Positions 45,345 through 54,250 of a DNA stretch of 64,000 nucleotides are shown in pieces. The notes below the pieces were generated by a model that was not told the DNA's origin, ran no database searches, and worked only from the letters and a program-made list of their open reading frames with translations. The DNA is from Nocardioides potassii (GTDB lineage Bacteria; Actinomycetota; Actinomycetes; Propionibacteriales; Nocardioidaceae), in the NCBI RefSeq assembly GCF_021648885.1, contig NZ_JAKJHZ010000007.1, positions 434,001 through 498,000 on the forward strand, given 5' to 3'. The position numbers were made by a program, and so were the translations under genes. Numbering within the stretch: position 1 is the first letter of the stretch; each line of letters opens with the position of its first letter.

Positions 45345-46418
45345 TCAGGCGGGCATCCGCGCCCGCAGAAAGCGGACCGTCCGGTCCATCGCCGCGACGA
45401 AGGCGGGCCCGAACGCGTGCCCGTCGTCGTACCACTCGAGGGTGGAGTCGACGCCGGCGGCGGTGAGCGCCTTCTGCGTCGCCGTCGCCCATGGCGGTGG
45501 GCACGTGTCGTCGAACCGGCCGTGCACCATCAGCACCGGCTCGGTGATCTCGTCGAAGTCCGGCCGCGGCGAGACGCCCCTCCAGAACCCCGGGTCGTCC
45601 TTCGGCAGGCCGTGGCGGCCGCGGAAGCCGGCCTCGAGCTCGGCCAGCGGAGCGTCTGGCCGCTGGAACTGGGCGAAGTTCTCCGCCTCGAGGCTCGACA
45701 CCGAGGCCCATCCGACCCCGGCGGCGAACAGGCCCGGCTCCGCGACGAGGGCCTTGAGCATCACCCCGCCTCCCATCGACCGACCAAAGAGGGCGATCCG
45801 GTCCGCGTCGACGCGGACGTCGTCGGAGCTGCTCAGCGCACGGGCGGCTGCGATCACGTCGGCGGCGTAGCCGAGCCGGACGGCCTGCTCGATCCGCGGG
45901 TCGTCGGTCGACTCGGCGTGGTTGCGGTAGTCGACGTGCAGCGCGACGTAACCCTGCTGGGCCAGGAACCCGCGCTCCCGGGTCATGCCCTGGCCGCGGA
46001 CGTAGTGGGCCGGGTCGATGTAGCCGTGCGCCAGCACCACCGCGGGGAAGGGGCCACGTCCCGACGGCACGTTGAGGACCCCGCTGATCCGCAGCGGCGC
46101 GCTCCCGCGGCCCGCCGTGGTCGAGCGGAAGGAGACGTCGTACGACGTGTAGGCGGGGGTGCGCTCGCGGACCGCCCCGAGGCGCAGGTCGCCGCCGGTG
46201 AGGTCGGCGGCCGCGAGGGCGGCCATCGAGACCGGGCGCGGCTCCTCGGTGGGTTCCTCGGTGGGCTCCTCCGTCGGCTCGGGCGTCGGCTCCTCGCTCG
46301 GCGTGCTCGCGCTCGACGACGGGGACGAGGTCCGGGTCTCCTCCTGCGACGACGTGCACGCCGCGAGGAGGGGCAGGGTCGCGAGTGCCGTTGCGCCGCG
46401 GCGCCAGGTGCCGTCCAT
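45345..46418 (-). CDS. Lipoprotein alpha/beta-hydrolase (acyl-peptidase type)
   Basis: A 357-residue secreted lipoprotein. The lipobox LLAAC gives Cys21, then a Ser/Thr linker and four PTEEP-type repeats. The hydrolase domain has the nucleophile in ALFGRSMGGGVML, an oxyanion-type HGY in VVLAHGYIDP, the acid in VHGRFDDTCPP and the His in YDDGHAFGP. This resembles dienelactone hydrolase/prolyl oligopeptidase relatives. It acts outside the membrane on an ester or peptide that cannot be named. The gene converges with the MFS exporter. Confidence 0.85.
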   Translation of the reverse strand: MDGTWRRGATALATLPLLAACTSSQEETRTSSPSSSASTPSEEPTPEPTEEPTEEPTEEPRPVSMAALAAADLTGGDLRLGAVRERTPAYTSYDVSFRSTTAGRGSAPLRISGVLNVPSGRGPFPAVVLAHGYIDPAHYVRGQGMTRERGFLAQQGYVALHVDYRNHAESTDDPRIEQAVRLGYAADVIAAARALSSSDDVRVDADRIALFGRSMGGGVMLKALVAEPGLFAAGVGWASVSSLEAENFAQFQRPDAPLAELEAGFRGRHGLPKDDPGFWRGVSPRPDFDEITEPVLMVHGRFDDTCPPPWATATQKALTAAGVDSTLEWYDDGHAFGPAFVAAMDRTVRFLRARMPA

Positions 46419-46519
46419 GCGACCAGTGTGCGGGAGCAGTCCCAGCCCCGGGGCGTGTCACACATCCGGCCGCCCGTTCGTCGAGAGGTTGGATGATGCC
46501 GAACGAGAGGGTGGGACGG

Positions 46520-47416
46520 ATGGACGAGACCGAGGTCTTCGAGGCCGAGCGGCCGCGCTTGCTGGGCATCGCCAGCCGGGTGCTGGGTGACCACGCCGAG
46601 GCGGAGGACGTGGTGCAGCAGGCCTGGCTGCGCCTCGACCGTGCGCTCGCACGCGACGCCCAGCCCGATTCGTCCGGCGAGATCGAGAACCTCCCGGCCT
46701 GGCTGACCACCGTCACCACCCGGCTGTGCCTGGACCGGCTGCGCTCGCGCACCCCGGTCCCGATGGACGACGACCTGTCGGACCTGGAGGACAGCGCTCC
46801 CGACCCGGCCGACGACGTCGCCCTGGCCGACACCGTCGGCATCGCGCTGCAGGCGGTGATCGACCGGCTGTCGCCGCGCGAGCGGGTGGCGTTCGTGCTG
46901 CACGACAGCTTCGGCTTCGAGTTCGGCACGATCGCGGCCGTCCTCGACACGACGCCGGTCGCGGCGCGCAAGCTCGCGTCGCGGGCCCGCTCGAAGGTCG
47001 CCCAACCGGCCCCCGAGGACGCCCTCGCGGACTGGGAGGTGGTGGACGCCTTCATGGCCGCGGCCCGCGGCGCGGACTTCGAGCGGCTGCTCCAGCTCCT
47101 GGCGCCCGACGCGCACATCGGAGCGGACGACGTCGCGGCGCTGTCCGGGACGCCGACATCCATCGAGGGCCGGGACGAGGTGGCCACCTTCTTCAACGGC
47201 AGCGCGCAGGCGGCGCTGCCGATCTACGTCGGCGATCGCCCGGCCTACGCCTGGTACCACCGCGGCGAGGCCCGGGTGGTCTTCGACTTCACGATCGCCG
47301 ACGGCCGGGTGCAGAGCATCATCTGCCGCGGCGAGCCGACGACCCTCGCCCAGGTCGTACGCCGTTCCGGCGTCGAGGTGGTCACACCTCGCGCGCGCCG
47401 ATCGTCAGACCAGTGA
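46520..47416 (+). CDS. ECF sigma factor with SnoaL-like C-terminal domain (SigJ type)
   Basis: A 298-residue ECF sigma factor. Sigma-2 (HAEAEDVVQQAWLRLDRAL, then NLPAWLTTVTTRLCLDRLRS) and sigma-4 (LSPRERVAFVLHDSFGFEF, ARKLASRARSKV) are followed by a SnoaL/NTF2-like domain at about 180-285. That domain replaces an anti-sigma factor in this group and controls activity within the same chain. ATG 46520 is preferred; a GAGAGGGTGGGA stretch precedes it. A small DUF1059-like gene follows 22 nt downstream. Confidence 0.88.
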   Translation: MDETEVFEAERPRLLGIASRVLGDHAEAEDVVQQAWLRLDRALARDAQPDSSGEIENLPAWLTTVTTRLCLDRLRSRTPVPMDDDLSDLEDSAPDPADDVALADTVGIALQAVIDRLSPRERVAFVLHDSFGFEFGTIAAVLDTTPVAARKLASRARSKVAQPAPEDALADWEVVDAFMAAARGADFERLLQLLAPDAHIGADDVAALSGTPTSIEGRDEVATFFNGSAQAALPIYVGDRPAYAWYHRGEARVVFDFTIADGRVQSIICRGEPTTLAQVVRRSGVEVVTPRARRSSDQ

Positions 47417-47438
47417 GAGCCCACTAGAGGGAGAGACG

Positions 47439-47675
47439 ATGAAGACGATGACCTGCCGCCAGCTCGGCGGACCCTGCGACCTGCCGCACCACGGCGATAC
47501 CCACGACGACGTGATCAACGCCCAGGACCGGCACCTCAAGCAGATGGAGAAGGACGGCGACGCCGCCCACCAGCCGGCGCGCGACGAGATGAAGGGCCGG
47601 TGGCGCCACCCGAGGAGGTCGCTCGGCTGGTACCGCGAGATGAAGCAGGCCTTCGCCGACCTGCCGGAGGACTGA
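47439..47675 (+). CDS. Small DUF1059-like protein
   Basis: A 78-residue cytoplasmic protein. The N-terminus MKTMTCRQLGGPCD and the HGDTHDDVINAQDRHLKQ helix match the short DUF1059 group. The C-terminal part (WRHPRRSLGWYREMKQAF) is an added basic stretch. Two cysteines near the N-terminus could bind metal. AGAGGGAGAG precedes ATG 47439. Probably cotranscribed with the ECF sigma gene. Function unknown. Confidence 0.7.
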   Translation: MKTMTCRQLGGPCDLPHHGDTHDDVINAQDRHLKQMEKDGDAAHQPARDEMKGRWRHPRRSLGWYREMKQAFADLPED

Positions 47676-47684
47676 GCACCTGGG

Positions 47685-47909
47685 TCAGCGACGCTCGCGC
47701 GGCAACGCGCAGGTCTGCGCGAGGCCCAGCGCCCAGCAGGTCGGGCAGCCGCGGAGCAGCACGCCGGCCGGTGCGATGAGCAGCAGTGCCCACGGCCCCG
47801 CCCACGGGAGAAGCACGAACGCCGCCACCATCAGCGGCAACCCGATGGCGCCGCGCACCAGGTGGCGCGCCACGCTGCTGCTGGCGAACATGGTGTCGGG
47901 CTGGCTCAC
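47685..47909 (-). CDS. Small membrane protein, YgaP/DUF2892-like
   Basis: A 74-residue protein with two hydrophobic segments (AIGLPLMVAAFVLLPWAG and ALLLIAPAGVLL) followed by RGCPTCWALGLAQTC, the cysteine motif seen after the second helix of YgaP/DUF2892-type proteins. GTG 47909 has AGGA directly before it; ATG 47891 (68 residues) is an alternative. No neighbour indicates a role. Confidence 0.6.
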   Translation of the reverse strand: MSQPDTMFASSSVARHLVRGAIGLPLMVAAFVLLPWAGPWALLLIAPAGVLLRGCPTCWALGLAQTCALPRERR

Positions 47910-47944
47910 TCCTGTTCTTCGGGGCGGGCCCGAGGAACGGATGG

Positions 47945-48256
47945 TCAGCGGCGGCGGTCGGCCAGGACGTACGCCGCACCGGCCGCCGCGGCGGTGACCC
48001 CGAGGACGGACGGCCACGTGCCGACCTTCTTCGCCAGCGGGTGGGAGACGCCCATCGCGGTCCAGTAGGCCGCCGACAGGCCCGCGACCAGCGGCGCACC
48101 GCCGACGGCGTACCACTGCCGCGCCGCGAGCACGTTGGCACCGAGCATCGCGGCCCCACCGAGGGGACGTACGCCGGTCTGCTGGGCGAGCGTGAACCCG
48201 CCGACGAGGCCCCCGGCGAGGAGCGGTGCGGTGGGGATGCGGGTCAGGTCAGGCAC
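47945..48256 (-). CDS. Small membrane protein of unknown function
   Basis: A 103-residue protein with about three hydrophobic segments: PTAPLLAGGLVGGFTLA, APLVAGLSAAYWTAMGVS and SVLGVTAAAAGAAYVLA. GTG 48256 lies 6 nt after TAGGCT (48263-48268), so it has its own leaderless promoter. The next gene on this strand begins 35 nt downstream. No family recognised. Confidence 0.6.
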   Translation of the reverse strand: MPDLTRIPTAPLLAGGLVGGFTLAQQTGVRPLGGAAMLGANVLAARQWYAVGGAPLVAGLSAAYWTAMGVSHPLAKKVGTWPSVLGVTAAAAGAAYVLADRRR

Positions 48257-48408
48257 GGATCGAGCCTAGCCAGCGGTCCGCGACGACCACAGGGAAGGCA
48301 GTTCGCGGCTCCGCGGTCTCCGGCCCCGCTCAGGAGGCGTCGCGGCGCCACGAACTGCCGTCATGATGCGGCAGCCGACCGTCCGCAACCGCCGTTAGCG
48401 TCGGTGGC

Positions 48409-49023
48409 ATGAGCAACGACAGCACCGAGGAGAACACCGATGCCTGGGTCCCGCCGCCGTGGGAGCCGCCGATCGACGCGACCGAGGCCGAGCACCTCGT
48501 CGGCGCACTCAACCGGATGCGGGCCACCCTGCGGTGGAAGGCCGACGGGCTCGACGAGGCCGGGCTCGCCCACCGCATCCCGTCGTCGACGCTCTCGCTG
48601 GGCGGGCTCCTGCGCCACCTCGCGCTGGCGGAGGACTACTACCTGACCACCAAGCTGCGGGGTGAGGAGCTCGTCGAGCCGTGGACGTCGCTGGGCCGCG
48701 ATGACTCCGACGAGTGGGAGTTCGAGGCCGACCACTTCACCGCCGCCGAGACCTACGCGATCTTCGACGAGGCCGTCGTGCGCAACACGGCTCGGATCGA
48801 GGCCGCGATCGCGGACGCCGGTGGCACCCTCGACCTGGTCGCGCACGTCGACGACGGCAACGGCAACCACCCGCGCCTGCGCCGCCTGCTCATCGACCTG
48901 CTCGAGGAGTACAGCCGCCACACCGGCCACGCCGACCTCCTGCGTGAGGCGGTCGACGGCCGCACCGGCGAGGACCCGGACGGGGACTGGGTGCCGGCCT
49001 GGCTGCAGGGAGGTCCGCGTTAG
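48409..49023 (+). CDS. DinB-like (DUF664) protein
   Basis: A 204-residue protein of the DinB/DUF664 fold: RMRATLRWKADGLDEAGL, the first metal His in GGLLRHLALAEDYY, and the second pair in EEYSRHTGHADLLREAVDG. ATG 48409 lies 7 nt after TAGCGT (48396-48401), a leaderless start. The stop overlaps that of the convergent metallo-beta-lactamase-fold gene by 4 bp. Confidence 0.85.
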   Translation: MSNDSTEENTDAWVPPPWEPPIDATEAEHLVGALNRMRATLRWKADGLDEAGLAHRIPSSTLSLGGLLRHLALAEDYYLTTKLRGEELVEPWTSLGRDDSDEWEFEADHFTAAETYAIFDEAVVRNTARIEAAIADAGGTLDLVAHVDDGNGNHPRLRRLLIDLLEEYSRHTGHADLLREAVDGRTGEDPDGDWVPAWLQGGPR

Positions 49024-49955
49024 GCGAGTCCCGCCCACGGGTCCTCGCGCCGCCACAGCGTCGGCAGGTGCAGCGCGACGCCCTGCTGCTGCGCGAGCCC
49101 GGTGAGGACGCGCATGGTGACGTCGAGGTCGTCGCCGGCGTAGGGCAGCGCCCGCAGCGGCGCGTCGAGGCCCCGGAAGAAGTCGTCCCAGTGCGTCAGC
49201 ACGACGCGACGTGCGCCGACCGCCTCGACGGTCTGCGCCCAGTAGGCACGGATGTAGTCCTCCGGCATCACGCCGAGCTGGCCGACGCCGAGGTAGGCGA
49301 CCTCGGCGCTCCGACCGTCGAGGGCGCCCTCGACGTAGCCGGCGCTGCCCTGCAGCAGTGCCGTCCGGCCGCTGGTGTGCTCGACCACGATCGACCACGC
49401 TTCGCCGCACCGGTAGGCGCCGGTGCGCACCGGCGGGACGACCGGGGCGTCGATCGTGCCGGGGAACCGGTCGGGCGGGCAGTGGTCGGACTCGACATGG
49501 GTGAGGGTGAACGCGCCGTAGGTCCGCGGCCGACCCGGGGTCACGACGTCGATCCGCGTGGGGTCGAGGCCACCGCCGCGGCCGACGTTGGCGGCCGACT
49601 CGCCCCCGACCAGCACCGCGCCGGTCCGTTGCGCCACCACCGCGGAATCGAGGGCGTGGTCGAAGTGCGTGTGGACCGGAGCGACCGCCGCCAGACGTCG
49701 ACCACCCGCGCCGAAGCCCAGCCGATCCAGCGCGGCGTCGATCCGTGCCTCGTCCGGAGCGATCGAGCGCAGCAGGACGGTCGGCAGCGACGGCCGGGAG
49801 AAGTAGCCGTCCGTCATCACCGCGCTCCCGCCGTCGTCGAGCAGCAGGCTGGCCACGCCGAGGAAGGTCACCCCCATCCCACCGTCGGAGGCGGCGGGCA
49901 CGTCGAAGCGGTCGGCGTGACGCGAGAGGTCGGGGCGGCCGAGCTTGAGTCGCAC
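49020..49955 (-). CDS. Metallo-beta-lactamase-fold hydrolase
   Basis: A 311-residue MBL-fold protein. The metal motif is PVHTHFDHALDS (HxHxDH). The order GVTFLGVASLLLDDG, AVMTDGYFSRPS and LTHWDDFFRGL fits UlaG-like or N-acyl-phosphatidylethanolamine-type members rather than true beta-lactamases. GTG 49955 lies 6 nt after TAGCCT (49962-49967), so the start is leaderless. Substrate not evident. Confidence 0.82.
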   Translation of the reverse strand: MRLKLGRPDLSRHADRFDVPAASDGGMGVTFLGVASLLLDDGGSAVMTDGYFSRPSLPTVLLRSIAPDEARIDAALDRLGFGAGGRRLAAVAPVHTHFDHALDSAVVAQRTGAVLVGGESAANVGRGGGLDPTRIDVVTPGRPRTYGAFTLTHVESDHCPPDRFPGTIDAPVVPPVRTGAYRCGEAWSIVVEHTSGRTALLQGSAGYVEGALDGRSAEVAYLGVGQLGVMPEDYIRAYWAQTVEAVGARRVVLTHWDDFFRGLDAPLRALPYAGDDLDVTMRVLTGLAQQQGVALHLPTLWRREDPWAGLA

Positions 49956-49972
49956 GGCGTCAGGCTAGCGGC

Positions 49973-50188
49973 CTACTTGGACGGCTCCGGGGTGTCGACG
50001 TCGACGTCGGGGCAGCCCACCTTGGGGTTCAGCCCGGTGTAGTTGAGCGGGCCGGCGGCGATGTTGGCGATGATGTCGCTCGTCTCCGAGCAGTTCGTCT
50101 TGGTGTCCTCGAAGTAGCCGCGCTGGAAGGCGGCGAACGCTCCGATGACCAGCCAGATCACGAGCAGGATGCCGATCAGTCGTCCCAT
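49973..50188 (-). CDS. Small single-helix membrane protein
   Basis: A 71-residue protein with one N-terminal membrane helix (LIGILLVIWLVIGAFAAF) and a short outside domain with two cysteines (TKTNCSETS and PKVGCPDV), ending in an acidic tail. AGGAGGGACC lies before ATG 50188. It may share its transcript with the downstream MBL gene (17 nt apart), although that gene has its own -10. Function unknown. Confidence 0.65.
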   Translation of the reverse strand: MGRLIGILLVIWLVIGAFAAFQRGYFEDTKTNCSETSDIIANIAAGPLNYTGLNPKVGCPDVDVDTPEPSK

Positions 50189-50295
50189 GGGGGTCCCTCC
50201 TCGACCAGGACGGCGGGGTAGCCGTCCGGCCGATCATCACCCCGGCCCCGACGACGTACCACCCTCGCAGGGGTAGGGGGCCCTACGCTGCGGTC

Positions 50296-50676
50296 ATGAC
50301 GATCGTCGCCGTGGTCCTCGCCGTCCTGGCCGCCCTGCTGCACGTCTACATCTGGGTGCTCGAGTCGTTCCGCTGGACCGAGCCCGCGACCCGCAAGACC
50401 TTCCGCACCTCTGAGGCTGACGCCGCGACCACCCGCGAGATGGCCTACAACCAGGGGTTCTACAACCTCTTCCTCGCCGTGATCACGATCGTCGGAGTGG
50501 CGATGATCGTCGGGGACCAGGCGAGTGTGGGTACGGCGCTGGCGCTCGCCGGCACCGGCTCGATGCTGGCGGCCGCCGTCGTCCTGATCACCCGCGACCG
50601 CTCGATGGCGCGTGCCGCGGTGACGCAGGGCACCTTCCCCCTGCTCGCCGTGGTCTTCCTGCTGCTGCAGCTCTGA
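50296..50676 (+). CDS. DUF1304 membrane protein
   Basis: A 126-residue protein with four helices of the DUF1304 family: LHVYIWVLESFRWTEP, then REMAYNQGFYNLFLAV. These motifs define the family, whose function is unknown. ATG 50296 lies 6 nt after TACGCT (50284-50289), a leaderless start. It converges with the flavin oxidoreductase gene, 5 bp apart. Confidence 0.85.
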   Translation: MTIVAVVLAVLAALLHVYIWVLESFRWTEPATRKTFRTSEADAATTREMAYNQGFYNLFLAVITIVGVAMIVGDQASVGTALALAGTGSMLAAAVVLITRDRSMARAAVTQGTFPLLAVVFLLLQL

Positions 50677-50681
50677 GGCGG

Positions 50682-52343
50682 TCACTGGCCCAGGAACGCG
50701 TGCACCGACGAGACGACCGAGGCGCCCTCGCCGGTCGCCGAGGCGACCCGCTTCATCGAGCCGGAGCGGATGTCGCCACCGCAGAAGATGCCGGGCATCG
50801 TCGTGGCGAGGTCCTCGGGCGGGACGTCCTCGACCCACTGCTCGCGCGGGATGTCACGACCCGTCAGCACGAAGCCACGCTCGTCGCGCAGGACCGTGTC
50901 GGGCAGCCAGCCGCACTCCGGCGCCGCGCCCAGCAGGAGGAAGAGCCCGCGGGCGTCGACCCGCTCACGCTCGCCCGTGGTGACGTCCTCGACGGTGAGC
51001 CACTCGAGGTGGTTCACGTCGTCGGCGCCGCCGTCGACGACACAGGCCGAGCCGCGCACGGTGATGCGCGGGTTCCACTCGATCTCGTTGATGAGGTACG
51101 ACGACATGGTGGCCGTCAGGTCCGGTCGCCGGACGATGATGGTCACCTCCTTGGCGAAGCGGGCGGCGTGGATCGCCGCCTGGCCGGCCGAGTTGCCGCC
51201 GCCGACGATGACGACGTGGTCGCCGGCGAGCTCGCGCGCGGCGGCCATCGCCGCGCCGTAGTAGACACCGCGGCCGACGAGCTCCTCGATCGAGTCGACT
51301 CCGAGCCGGCGGTAGTTCACCCCGGTCGCCACCAGAACGGAGCGGGTGTGCACGTCGCCGCCGTCGGTGTGCACGATGTGGTGGCCGCCGTCGTGGCACG
51401 GTGAGATGCCGGTGGCGGGCCAGCCGGTGAAGAAGCGGGTCCCGAAGCGCAGCGCCTGCCCACGCGCCCGCTGGGCGAGCCGCATGCCGGAGATGCCGCG
51501 CGGGAAGCCGAGGTAGTTGCGGATCATCGAGCTCGTGCCCGCCTGCCCGCCGATCGCCTCGGCCTCGAGGCAGACCGTCGAGAGGCCCTCGCTCGAGGCG
51601 TACACGCTGGCCGCCAGGCCCGCGGGGCCGGCGCCGACCACCACCAGGTCGACGACCTCGTCGACGTCGATCTCGTCGGGGCGGCCGTAGAGCTGGTTGG
51701 CCAGCGATCGCACGTCGGGGCAGTGGCCGCACCAGCCGGCGAGCGAGGAGACGACCGGCCAGCGGCCCTCGTCCTCGGGGCAGTTCGCCATCACCTCGCG
51801 GCCGACCTCGCTGTCGGGGTGGTGAACTCCGGCGGGCAGGCCGACCCGGGAGAGGTAGTCGAGCAGCTCACGGGTGAGCGCGTCCTTCTCCGGGGTGATG
51901 ATGCGGACGTTCTCGACGACCGGCGCCGCGACGGTCGCGTTCCACTCGTTGAGCATCTCGCCGACGGCGCCGTGGAACTCCTCGTCCCGTGGTCCCTGTG
52001 GCATCAGCAGCAGCGCGTCGACCTTGCCGGCCGCGACCGCGTGGCGGAAGTCGGCGTTGTCGGCGCGGAACCGGCTGATGTGGGACACGATCAGCCGCCG
52101 TGCGGTCGGCACGGTCTTGCGGGTGCCGGAGATCAGGCCGTAGAGCTTCTGCTGGTCGTGGTCGCTGTCGATCACGAACAGGGCGACCTGGTGGCCGCTG
52201 CCCATCAGGTCGCGGGCGGTGTGCTTGGCGGTCACCTCGTCGTGCACGAGGCGGACGTCGTACTCCCGCTCGTAGCGCGCGAAGGCCTCGGCCAGCACGT
52301 CGCCGTGGTGGGCCGAGGCGATGACGATCGCAGGTGCTCCCAT
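50682..52343 (-). CDS. Receiver-like/thioredoxin-reductase-like fused flavin oxidoreductase
   Basis: A 553-residue cytoplasmic protein. Residues 1-130 look like a response-regulator receiver fold (IVIASAHHGDVLAEAF, LFVIDSDHD, RLIVSHI). A glutaredoxin-like link (130-235) contains WCGHC at 204-208. The rest is a thioredoxin-reductase-type flavoprotein: FAD motif VVVGAGPAGLAASVYAS, NADPH motif VVIVGGGNSAGQAAIHAA and the C-terminal GIFCGGDIR. The CxxC that TrxR carries before the NADPH motif is absent (GVYYGAAMAAAREL). ATG 52343 has AGGAG upstream. It follows the antiporter gene by 20 nt as an operon. Confidence 0.82.
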   Translation of the reverse strand: MGAPAIVIASAHHGDVLAEAFARYEREYDVRLVHDEVTAKHTARDLMGSGHQVALFVIDSDHDQQKLYGLISGTRKTVPTARRLIVSHISRFRADNADFRHAVAAGKVDALLLMPQGPRDEEFHGAVGEMLNEWNATVAAPVVENVRIITPEKDALTRELLDYLSRVGLPAGVHHPDSEVGREVMANCPEDEGRWPVVSSLAGWCGHCPDVRSLANQLYGRPDEIDVDEVVDLVVVGAGPAGLAASVYASSEGLSTVCLEAEAIGGQAGTSSMIRNYLGFPRGISGMRLAQRARGQALRFGTRFFTGWPATGISPCHDGGHHIVHTDGGDVHTRSVLVATGVNYRRLGVDSIEELVGRGVYYGAAMAAARELAGDHVVIVGGGNSAGQAAIHAARFAKEVTIIVRRPDLTATMSSYLINEIEWNPRITVRGSACVVDGGADDVNHLEWLTVEDVTTGERERVDARGLFLLLGAAPECGWLPDTVLRDERGFVLTGRDIPREQWVEDVPPEDLATTMPGIFCGGDIRSGSMKRVASATGEGASVVSSVHAFLGQ

Positions 52344-52363
52344 GTGGATCTCCTGGGTGTGGG

Positions 52364-54202
52364 TCAGCCGGTGAGGTTGTGGACGTAGCACCACCGCCAG
52401 GACTCGTCGGGCTGGGCCGACTCCATGACGGGGTGGAGGGTCTCGTGGAAGTGGGCGGTCGCGTGCTTGCCGATCGAGGAGTCACAGCAGCCGACGTGGC
52501 CGCACTCGAGGCACTGGCGCAGCGAGACCCACGGGGTGCCGTCGGCCAGGCACGTGGCGCAGGCCGGGTCCTCGACGGTCTCGATCGCCGAGTAGGAGTC
52601 GAGGTCGTCGCAGTGCCGGCCGGCAGAGAAGGCGAGCGACCCGATGCGGGTGCGTGCGGGCGCCTCGGCCGCGGCGTCGAGCATCGACTCCTCGACGTCG
52701 AGCATCGCCAGGACGCCGCTGACCACGTCGGAGGGGATCTTGCCCTTGCTGCGCACGAGCAGGACCTTGGCGCGCTCGGCCTCGATCATCTCGCCGCGGA
52801 CGCGGGCGTAGAGCTGGGACGGCGTCTCGGCGTCCTCCGCCGTGGCCAGCTGCTCCCAGGCCGCGAACGAGCGCTGGTCGATGCGGGCCCGGATCTGCTC
52901 GGAGACCCCGTGGTGGTCGTCGTACTCGAGTTCCTCGAGCTTGGCCAGACCGGCGTCGGCGGCCTGCTGGAGCAGCGCGGCCCGGGCCAGGGCGTCCTCG
53001 GCGGGATCAGGTGCCGGTACGCCGAGCACGCGGGTGACCAGCGGGAGCGTGAGTCCCTGCAGGAGCAGCGTGCCGGCCACGACCGTGAAGGCGACCAGCA
53101 GCAGAACCTCGCGGTGGGCGGTGTCCTCCGGGATGACGAACGCGGCCGCCAGCGTGACGACGCCACGCATCCCGGCCCACCCGAGGAGGAAGGTCCACGA
53201 GGGCGGGATCGGGTTGGTACGGCGGAACATCCAGGTGGCGTACATGTAGACGAGCCGGACGACGATGACCGTCGCGAGCGTGGCCAGGCAGATGAGCGCG
53301 ATCCGGCCCACCGGGAGGGTCGACTGGCGGACGTCCTCGAGGATCCAGTCGAGCTCGAGGCCGATGAGCAGGAAGACCGTGTTCTCCAGCATGAAGGCGA
53401 CCGTGCGCCAGGTGATCCGCTCGGTGATCCGCGACTGGGCCGTCTGGATGATGGGCGCCTTGTGGCCGAGCAGCAGGCCCGCGACGACGACGGAGATGAC
53501 GCCGGACGCGTGGATCTCCTCCGCCGCGACGAACGCGGCGAACGGCGTGAGGAACGAGATGCCGGTGTCCAGCACCGGGTCGGTGATCCGCTTGCGGAGC
53601 CAGGCGACCAGCAGGAACAGCGCGACGCCCACCAGTGCGCCGCCGCCGGCCGCGCGGACGAAGTCGAGGCCGACCTCGACGACCGTCAGGCTGCCGGCGA
53701 GGAAGGCGATCGCGGTGCGCAGCGCCACCAGGGCGGTCGCGTCGTTGAGCAGCGACTCGCCTTCGAGGATCGTGACGACCCGGCGTGGCAGCCCGATCCG
53801 TCTCGCGACGGCGGTCGCCGCCACCGCGTCGGGCGGCGCGACCACGGCCCCGATCGCGATCGCGGCCGCCCACCCGACGTCCGGGAGCAGCCAGTGCACG
53901 ACCGCCGCGACGGCGAACGTGGTGACGACGACGAGGAGCACCGAGAGCCGCAGGATCGTCCCGCGGTTGGCGTTGAAGTCGACCAGCGAGGTCTGGATGG
54001 CCGCCGCGTAGAGGAGCGGCGGCAGCAGGCCGAGCAGCACGACCTCGGACTCGAGGCGGATGGTGGGCACTCCCGGGAGGTACGACGCCACGGCGCCGAC
54101 CACGACCAGCAGGAGCGGCGCCGGGACGCGCAGGCGGTCGCTGACGGCCGAGACCGCGAGGACCACCGCGGCCATCGAGACCAGGAGGAGGGCGAGTTCC
54201 AC
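52364..54202 (-). CDS. CPA1 Na+/H+ antiporter with C-terminal UBP-type zinc finger
   Basis: A 612-residue protein. Residues 1-410 are a CPA1/NhaP-type antiporter with 12 helices; the ion-binding region is APPDAVAATAVARRIGLP with EGESLLNDATALVALR, and GWAGMRGVVTLAAAF follows. A helical cytoplasmic segment leads to a UBP-type zinc finger (about 530-612): CATCLADGTPW, CLECGHVGCCDSS, KHATAHFHETLHPV. This holds the full set of Cys and His ligands and WRWCYVH at the end. The GTG start at 54202 has no ribosome-binding site; a weak GATGAT lies 6 nt upstream. It is cotranscribed with the flavin oxidoreductase. Confidence 0.88.
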   Translation of the reverse strand: MELALLLVSMAAVVLAVSAVSDRLRVPAPLLLVVVGAVASYLPGVPTIRLESEVVLLGLLPPLLYAAAIQTSLVDFNANRGTILRLSVLLVVVTTFAVAAVVHWLLPDVGWAAAIAIGAVVAPPDAVAATAVARRIGLPRRVVTILEGESLLNDATALVALRTAIAFLAGSLTVVEVGLDFVRAAGGGALVGVALFLLVAWLRKRITDPVLDTGISFLTPFAAFVAAEEIHASGVISVVVAGLLLGHKAPIIQTAQSRITERITWRTVAFMLENTVFLLIGLELDWILEDVRQSTLPVGRIALICLATLATVIVVRLVYMYATWMFRRTNPIPPSWTFLLGWAGMRGVVTLAAAFVIPEDTAHREVLLLVAFTVVAGTLLLQGLTLPLVTRVLGVPAPDPAEDALARAALLQQAADAGLAKLEELEYDDHHGVSEQIRARIDQRSFAAWEQLATAEDAETPSQLYARVRGEMIEAERAKVLLVRSKGKIPSDVVSGVLAMLDVEESMLDAAAEAPARTRIGSLAFSAGRHCDDLDSYSAIETVEDPACATCLADGTPWVSLRQCLECGHVGCCDSSIGKHATAHFHETLHPVMESAQPDESWRWCYVHNLTG

Positions 54203-54250
54203 CTGGAGATCATCGCGGGTGGAGCCCGCCGGAATCCATCGCGTTCGCGC

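Noticed and set aside
50682-52343. Ordinary thioredoxin reductase (trxB)
   Set aside because: The CxxC before the NADPH motif is missing and a receiver-like domain is fused at the N-terminus.
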